5,261 bases of DNA from Acidobacteriota bacterium (GTDB taxonomy: Bacteria; Acidobacteriota; Terriglobia; Acidiferrales; UBA7541). Of the stretch, positions 1-4,800 are shown piece after piece. The notes under the pieces were generated by a model. That model ran no database searches. It worked only from the letters and a program-made list of their open reading frames with translations, and had not been told where the DNA came from. The stretch is from contig PKWH01000092.1 in assembly GCA_003131985.1 (NCBI GenBank), forward strand, positions 1-5,261. Reading direction: 5' to 3'. Position 1 is the stretch's first letter. Each line of letters opens with the position of its first letter. Both the position numbers and the translations under genes were made by a program.

Positions 1-203
1 GCGACGGTATAGCTGATGAAATAGTCCGGAGGCTCAGCCTTCGAAATACCCGCCATCGAGCGGTCAAGCTCTTCCTGCATGGCAGTCAGGACGGGAGGAG
101 CCGTCGCCGGTTGCGGCGGACGGTCGCCGGCCACGCAAGCCCAAGCCGCTGTAAGGATGGCAATGCCGGCAAACAAACTTCTAGTCTTCAGTTTAGTTTT
201 CAT
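1..203 (-). CDS. N-terminal fragment of an exported TldD/PmbA-like metallopeptidase homologue
   Basis: Reading leftward from an ATG at 203-201 gives 67 uninterrupted codons up to the window edge, so the gene is 3'-truncated by the window. It begins MKTKLKTRSLFAGIAIL, a basic n-region followed by a hydrophobic core ending around TAAWACVAGD, which is a good signal peptide. A Pro/Ala linker (RPPQPATAPP) and then VLTAMQEELDRSMAGI and PPDYFISYTV follow. From memory, the 'AMQ-E-RSM ... P-YFI-Y-V' pattern is how many acidobacterial TldD/PmbA-family (peptidase U62) proteins begin; the catalytic region would lie outside the window. Classical TldD/PmbA proteins are cytoplasmic, so the signal peptide is unusual relative to the family prototype. 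A cysteine near the cleavage region (A-W-A-C) is only a poor lipobox. No strong ribosome binding site is visible: a TAAGG lies about 13 bases upstream. Open frame and export signal are seen directly; the family call rests on a short stretch. Confidence 0.65.
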   Translation of the reverse strand, partial: MKTKLKTRSLFAGIAILTAAWACVAGDRPPQPATAPPVLTAMQEELDRSMAGISKAEPPDYFISYTV

Positions 204-307
204 GGTTGCACAAAGCCTTACAGTCTAAGATAGGACGCCTCGAATCCAAAATGAAAAGCCGGGGAAAGAGCAGAGTCCCAGCGTGGAGACGGCACAAGGA
301 GACTTAG
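204..307. promoter_or_regulatory. Divergent intergenic region between the TldD-like gene and the MDR gene
   Basis: This 104-bp gap separates two start codons facing away from each other, so promoters for both genes would be expected here. On the minus strand a TATCTT (complement of 227-232) could be a -10 box, with TTTTCA (complement of 252-257) 19 bases upstream as a weak -35. On the plus strand TAAGAT at 226-231 overlaps it, but the nearest -35-like TTGCAC (206-211) is only 14 bases away. Neither pair is convincing. The position is the main evidence for promoters; the exact boxes are guesses. Confidence 0.3.
296..302 (+). promoter_or_regulatory. Ribosome binding site of the MDR gene
   Basis: AAGGAGA lies five bases upstream of the ATG at 308, a near-ideal Shine-Dalgarno sequence and spacing. 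It favours 308 over the in-frame ATG at 317 (residue 4) as the start. Confidence 0.8.
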
Positions 308-1345
308 ATGCGCGCCATGGTCGTAAGGAAGTATGGTGCCCCGGAAGTTTTTGAGCCGCGGGAGGTCCCGGATCCGCAGCCGAAAGCGGGCGAAGCGTTG
401 ATCCGTGTGAAGACCATCGGCGTAAACTTTGCCGACCTTTTGCAGCGTATGGGAATTTACCCCGGAACGCCCAAGCCTCCCTTCGTTCCGGGACTGGAAA
501 TTGCAGGCGTAGTGGAAAAAATCGCCGAAAGCGGCGGGAAGCCGGCGGAAGGCGAGCCGTTGAGAGCTGGCGAAGCGGTTGTTGCTTTTACGCAATTCAA
601 CGCCTACGCCGCTTGGGCGGCCGTACCGGTGCGCCAGGTTTATCGGCTGCCCGCGGGCATGCCCTTCGACGATGCCGCCGCGATTCCGGTGAATTATCTG
701 ACCGCATATCACTCGATGTTTGCGATGGGAAACCTGCAGTCCGGAGACAGGGTCCTGGTGCACGGGGCGGCTGGTGGTGTGGGAGTCGCAGCCGTGCAGC
801 TTGCGCGAGCTCGCGGCCTGGTGATTTTCGGCACGGCGGGTCCCACGAAGCAGGAATATCTGCGCAAGATCGGCGTGGACCACGCGATCGACTATGAGAA
901 AAATGATTTCGTCGAGGTGGTGCGCAAGTTCGCGCCGGACGGAATCGAAATGGTGATGGATCCCATCGGGGGGAAATGTTTTTCGCGAAGTTACAAGTGC
1001 CTCGGCCCTACCGGCCGGCTTGTGGTGTACGGTCTTTCCGCCGCTGCAGGACCTGACGGAAAGCGGAGTTTGACCCGGGGACTCACAACCCTGGCCCAGA
1101 TTCCCCGGTTTCATCCCATGAAGCTGATGAGCGATAACATTTCCGTGATCGGCGTAAATCTCGGACGCTTGCTGTCACGTGGAGCGATGCTGCGCGGCGA
1201 ACTGGACGAAATTTTTCGCATGTACGCTACGGGCAAGATCAAGCCGGTTATCGGCAAATCGTTTCCGCTCGTGGAAGCTGCGGCGGCGCACAGATATATT
1301 CAGGAGCGCAAGAATATCGGCAAAGTGATTTTGACCGTAAAGTAA
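308..1345 (+). CDS. Zinc-independent NADPH:quinone oxidoreductase-type MDR protein, VAT-1-like branch
   Basis: A 345-residue cytosolic enzyme of the medium-chain dehydrogenase/reductase superfamily, normal length for the quinone-oxidoreductase group. The GroES-like N-terminal domain is clear: MRAMVVRKYGAPEV, then IGVNFADLLQRMGIYPG (residues 37-53) and PPFVPGLEIAGVVE (57-70). The Rossmann nucleotide-binding domain carries VHGAAGGVGVAAVQLA at 151-166, the AAGGVG form of the glycine-rich loop, followed by GTAGPTKQEYLRKIGVDHAIDY. There are only two cysteines (224 and 231) and no catalytic or structural zinc sites, as in quinone oxidoreductases and unlike alcohol dehydrogenases. The C-terminal part (YGLSAAAGPDGKRSL, the long segment around 250-290, GKIKPVIGKSFPL, ERKNIGKVIL) resembles by eye the VAT-1 subgroup more than E. 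coli QorA. The reaction is probably NAD(P)H-dependent reduction of a quinone or an alpha,beta-unsaturated carbonyl; the substrate cannot be read from the sequence. Neighbours give no pathway hint. Family assignment is secure, subgroup moderately so. Confidence 0.93.
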   Translation: MRAMVVRKYGAPEVFEPREVPDPQPKAGEALIRVKTIGVNFADLLQRMGIYPGTPKPPFVPGLEIAGVVEKIAESGGKPAEGEPLRAGEAVVAFTQFNAYAAWAAVPVRQVYRLPAGMPFDDAAAIPVNYLTAYHSMFAMGNLQSGDRVLVHGAAGGVGVAAVQLARARGLVIFGTAGPTKQEYLRKIGVDHAIDYEKNDFVEVVRKFAPDGIEMVMDPIGGKCFSRSYKCLGPTGRLVVYGLSAAAGPDGKRSLTRGLTTLAQIPRFHPMKLMSDNISVIGVNLGRLLSRGAMLRGELDEIFRMYATGKIKPVIGKSFPLVEAAAAHRYIQERKNIGKVILTVK

Positions 1346-1652
1346 ACGCAGCGCTATTGAGAATCTCCGCGAGTCGCGATCTGTGGATTGGTTCGTAATC
1401 GCTCCATCGTTATTCGTAGCCCCGGCACTATTTTCTCCTACCGATGAAAATTGGCAAGCAAGTGCCTGGCAGGATCGAAGTAAAGCTTTAGCGTGCCGCA
1501 CGGGACCCGCTTAACTAAAGTCGCAACTCGCAGAAACAAATTCTAATCTCGCCGGCAATGCCTTCCGATAAGTGACATGACGGCGTTCACAGCCATCCCT
1601 GCGCCCGCGAGCCATAAGATTAAAATTTTCTGAGGAAGGTGTTTCAACCACT
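1346..1652. other. Intergenic region with clustered small palindromes, no convincing gene
   Basis: This 307-bp gap contains no credible coding sequence. It holds several short inverted repeats: CGCGA-G-TCGCG at 1368-1378, GGCA...TGCC at 1453-1466, a perfect 10-bp palindrome TAAAGCTTTA at 1481-1490, CGTGC-C-GCACG at 1492-1502, and CGGG-A-CCCG at 1501-1509. None is followed by a T-run, so no intrinsic terminator for the MDR gene can be called. TCTAAT at 1542-1547 matches a -10 box in five of six positions but lacks a good -35. An AT-rich stretch (TAAGATTAAAATTTTC, 1615-1630) directly precedes the ribosome binding site of the next gene. The promoter for the large gene is presumably in this region but cannot be fixed. 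Confidence 0.5.
1632..1639 (+). promoter_or_regulatory. Putative ribosome binding site of the large surface protein
   Basis: GAGGAAGG lies 13 bases before the ATG at 1653. The match to the anti-Shine-Dalgarno sequence is good but the spacing is somewhat long. It is the main reason to prefer 1653 over the in-frame ATG at 1776, which has no purine-rich site upstream. Confidence 0.55.
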
Positions 1653-1832
1653 ATGAAACAAGCCACCCGCGCAGAGATTCAAAATCAGGGTTATCGATCA
1701 TTAGGCGCAAGTCTCGGGCTAAGGACGTTCGGTGATGCCCGGCAGTTCCGGCACCGCAAAAGCTTGAATAGTTTCATGCGCTCTGCTGCGCTGATTGCAA
1801 TGCTTTGCGTCTCCGCGAGTGTTGTGCGCGGT
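1653..1832 (+). other. Extended signal peptide of the large protein
   Basis: The hydrophobic core AALIAMLCVSASVV (residues 45-58) sits behind a 41-residue basic and polar head (TRAEIQ, RTFGDARQFRHRKSLNSF). Cleavage probably falls near residue 60, before GPQTRTTTT. Starting instead at Met42 (position 1776) would give a conventional signal peptide, MRSAALIAMLCVSASVVRG. The Shine-Dalgarno evidence favours the long form. The head has no twin-arginine RRxFLK motif. Cys52 is not in a lipobox context, so a signal peptidase I substrate is most likely. Confidence 0.7.
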
Positions 1833-4800
1833 GGCCCGCAGACGCGCACGACCACTACGCTCGCTGTGGCTCCGGGAACTTCTGTCTCGGCTGGAGCTCC
1901 GGTGACGTTGACCGCAACCGTGACGTTTACTAGTTCCGTTACCACGGGTCCCGTTACGGCAGGAACGGTGGTCTTCTGCAGCTCCCTGGATTGCGAAGAC
2001 GCTACGATCGTCGGAACCGCGCAGTTGACTGCCGCCGGAACCGCCGCGATAAAGGTCACGCTGGGAGTGGGTGCACACACTATTTTCGCGGTGTATCAAC
2101 AGGACGTTTTTCCCGGCAGCAAGTCCGCGAGCCAGGCTTTAACGGTTACCGCAAATGCCAATTATTCCTCCTTTACGTCGATCGCGGCGAGCACTCCGCC
2201 AAGTCCTTTCACATTAACCGGCACGGTGGCGGCTTTCGGCATCGCTCCGCCGACGGGAACAGTTACATTTTTCGACGTCACCAGCAGCAGCGTTGTGGGA
2301 ACGGGAGCGCTCAGTCTCGCCACGCTCGGATCCACTTTCGTGCCTGCTGTCGGTTCGCCGGTGGCCGTGGGCTTCGACCCTGAGCGTGCGATCCTCGGGG
2401 ATTTCAATAATGACGGGAAACTGGACATGGCGGTTGCGGTGGGCGTCCAAACGGCGGGGGCCGACACGATCAGTGTTTTGCTGGGCAATGGAGACGGAAC
2501 CTTTCAGGCCAAAACCGGTTATGCTCCGGCGAATTTCTTCGCTGCATGGGTTTTAGCCGGCGATTTCAACCGCGACGGTAATCTCGACCTGGCAGTCGTG
2601 ATCGCCGGCGATGGAGGCGCGGGAGATGGGACGGGGACAGTTAACATTTTGTTAGGCAATGGAGACGGAACTTTCCAGCCGCAACAAACTTATGTTGTCG
2701 GTAATCGGCCGAACTCGATTGCAATGGCCGATTTTAATGGCGACGGCATTCTCGATCTAGCGGTTCTGAACTCTGCCGACGACAACGTGACAGTGCTTCT
2801 GGGCGTCGGAGACGGGACCTTTCAGCTTGAGCAGTCTTGTACGACTGTTCAAGCTCTTCGGGGAGTACATCCAGAAGGCCTCCAGACCACGTGTGTCACG
2901 GCTACGTTCCCTGTCGGCGCTGACGCCTTTCAAATTGCGACGGCAGACTTCAATGCGGATGGACGAGCGGATCTGGTCGTGACGAATTCCGAAAACAGCA
3001 CGGTTAGCGTTCTGCTGGGAGTGGGAGATGGAACCTTCCAGAATCAGGTGACTTATGCGGTGGGCCACGACGACCTTGGCATCGTGATCGCCGATTTCAA
3101 TGGAGACGGAATTCCCGACCTCGCGGTTGCAAATGAAGAAGACGGTACCGTGAGTGTACTCCTGGGAATCGGAAATGGAACTTTTCAACCGCAGGTGACC
3201 TATACCACGGGAGCTGTTCCGCTCGGAATCTCAGTTGGCGACTTCAAGGGAAATGGAAACGCGGATCTGGCGGTCTCAAACATTGAGAGCAACACGGTGA
3301 GTGTGTTTTTCAACAAAGGGGATGGCACGGGCACTTTCCAGCCTCAAGCCGTTTTTCCTGGCGGGGGCTTTCCTCTGCAACTCGTCGCGGGCGATCTGAA
3401 CGGCGATGGACTTTCTGACCTGGCGGTCGTCGACGCCAGCCAGTTTACCGGCAACGTCTTTAAGGCGACGATTCTTCTAGCGGCGCAGACCGAGACGGCA
3501 ACAGCTACCGGCGTGGTAATAGCGGGAACCCAGAACGTGATGGCTACCTATCCGGGTGACACCATTCGCGCGGCCAGCCTGTCGGCTACCATACCAGTAG
3601 GGCCCGTCGCGACGACGACATCGTTGAGTTGTTCTCCAAACCCGGCCTTCTCTGGCCAATCAGTTACATGTACCGCAACCGTCGCGCCTATTCCTACGGG
3701 CGAAGATAGCGTGCAATTTTTCAAAGGCGCAACGTCACTTGGAATCGAGGATATCAATTCTTCGGGAGTCGCGACGTTCACAACAAGCAGCCTCCCGCTG
3801 GGGCCGTCGAGCATCACTGCGGTCTTTTCCGGAAGCGCGGGGTTTGCGACTTCGACCTCGTCCGCCGTGATTGTGCAAGTTAACGCCCAGACCGTCACTA
3901 CGACCACGTTGGTTGTGGCGCCGAATCCAGCAACAGTGGGACAACCAGTCACGTTCACGGCCACGGTGACGCCAGCACCCACGGGTACTCCGTTGGGAAC
4001 GGTGAACTTCTTTAATGGCGGAACACTGTTAGGAAGCGGAACTGTCAACTCTTCCGGAGTCGCAACATTTACAACCAGTAGCCTGCCGGCGGGGGTGTTG
4101 AGCCTGACGGCGGTGTTTTCCGGTAATCCCGGATTTGCCGGTTCGACTTCAGCCGCACGGAGCGTGACCGTCAACGCACTGACCGTTACTACGACCACCT
4201 TGACTGTCGTACCGAATCCAGCGACAGCCGGGCAATTGGTCACTTTGACAGCGACGGTAACGCCCGCGCCCACCGGCACACCTGCCGGTTTGGTGACCTT
4301 TAAAAAAGGCGTAACGGTGTTGGGAACTGGAAGCCTGAACGCTTCCGGAGTCGCAACATTCACAACGAGCAGCCTGCCGGTGGGAACGTATGGTCTCTTG
4401 GCCGCATATGCGGGCAACGCCGGATTTGCGGCTTCGGTTTCATCCGTCCAAAGCGTGACCGTCAACGCCGCGATAGCCACCACGACCACGCTAACTATTT
4501 CGCCCAATCCGGCTCAAGCGGGACAACCCGTCACGTTCACGGTGACGGTCGCGCCCCCGCCGACTGGCACACCTCTGGGGACGGTCAACTTTCTCAATGG
4601 TGCAACGTCATTGGGAATGGCTACGCTGAATAGCGCAGGAGTCGCGACCTTAACAATCAGCAACCTTCCCTCCGGAACAGATGTGATTACGGCTGTTTTT
4701 TCCGGCAATGCGGCATCGGCAGGATCGACGTCTGCTCCGGTGAACCTAGTGATCACCCCTACCTTTACGATCACGGCGCCAACCACGCCGATTACCGTGG

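Noticed and set aside
113..137. Lipoprotein lipobox in the TldD-like N-terminus (A-W-A-C)
   Set aside because: The -3 position is Ala and the -2 position is Trp, unlike the usual Leu-[Ala/Ser/Thr]-[Gly/Ala]-Cys; a signal peptidase I site nearby is at least as likely.
218..1114. A 298-codon minus-strand open frame antisense to the MDR gene
   Set aside because: It overlaps a clearly assigned gene almost entirely, its protein is rich in His/Arg/Ser with no recognisable domain, and it arises from codon bias on the opposite strand.
1368..1378. CGCGA-G-TCGCG inverted repeat as an intrinsic terminator for the MDR gene
   Set aside because: The stem is only four to five pairs and is followed by ATCTGTGG rather than a T-run.
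1444..1491. A 15-codon frame (MKIGKQVPGRIEVKL) in the intergenic region
   Set aside because: No Shine-Dalgarno upstream, very short, and it overlaps the palindromes; it cannot be supported.
1577..1633. An 18-codon frame (MTAFTAIPAPASHKIKIF) ending in a TGA that overlaps the GAGGAAGG site, considered as a leader peptide
   Set aside because: It has no good ribosome binding site of its own and no attenuator-like codon run, and a frame this short is expected by chance.
1380..1640. Possible cyclic-di-GMP (GEMM) riboswitch upstream of the surface protein
   Set aside because: I looked for the conserved GCAAACC, GAAA and GGGACGCAAAGC core elements and did not find them in order.
3548..4507. A 319-codon minus-strand open frame with repetitive Val/Thr-rich sequence
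   Set aside because: Its repeats mirror the Ig-like repeats on the plus strand; the periodicity is inherited from the sense gene, and it has no start context or family resemblance.
2370..4757. Repeated DNA as a CRISPR array or mobile-element repeat
   Set aside because: The repeats are in frame, vary by codon, have no unique spacers of constant length, and are fully explained by FG-GAP and Ig-like protein repeats.
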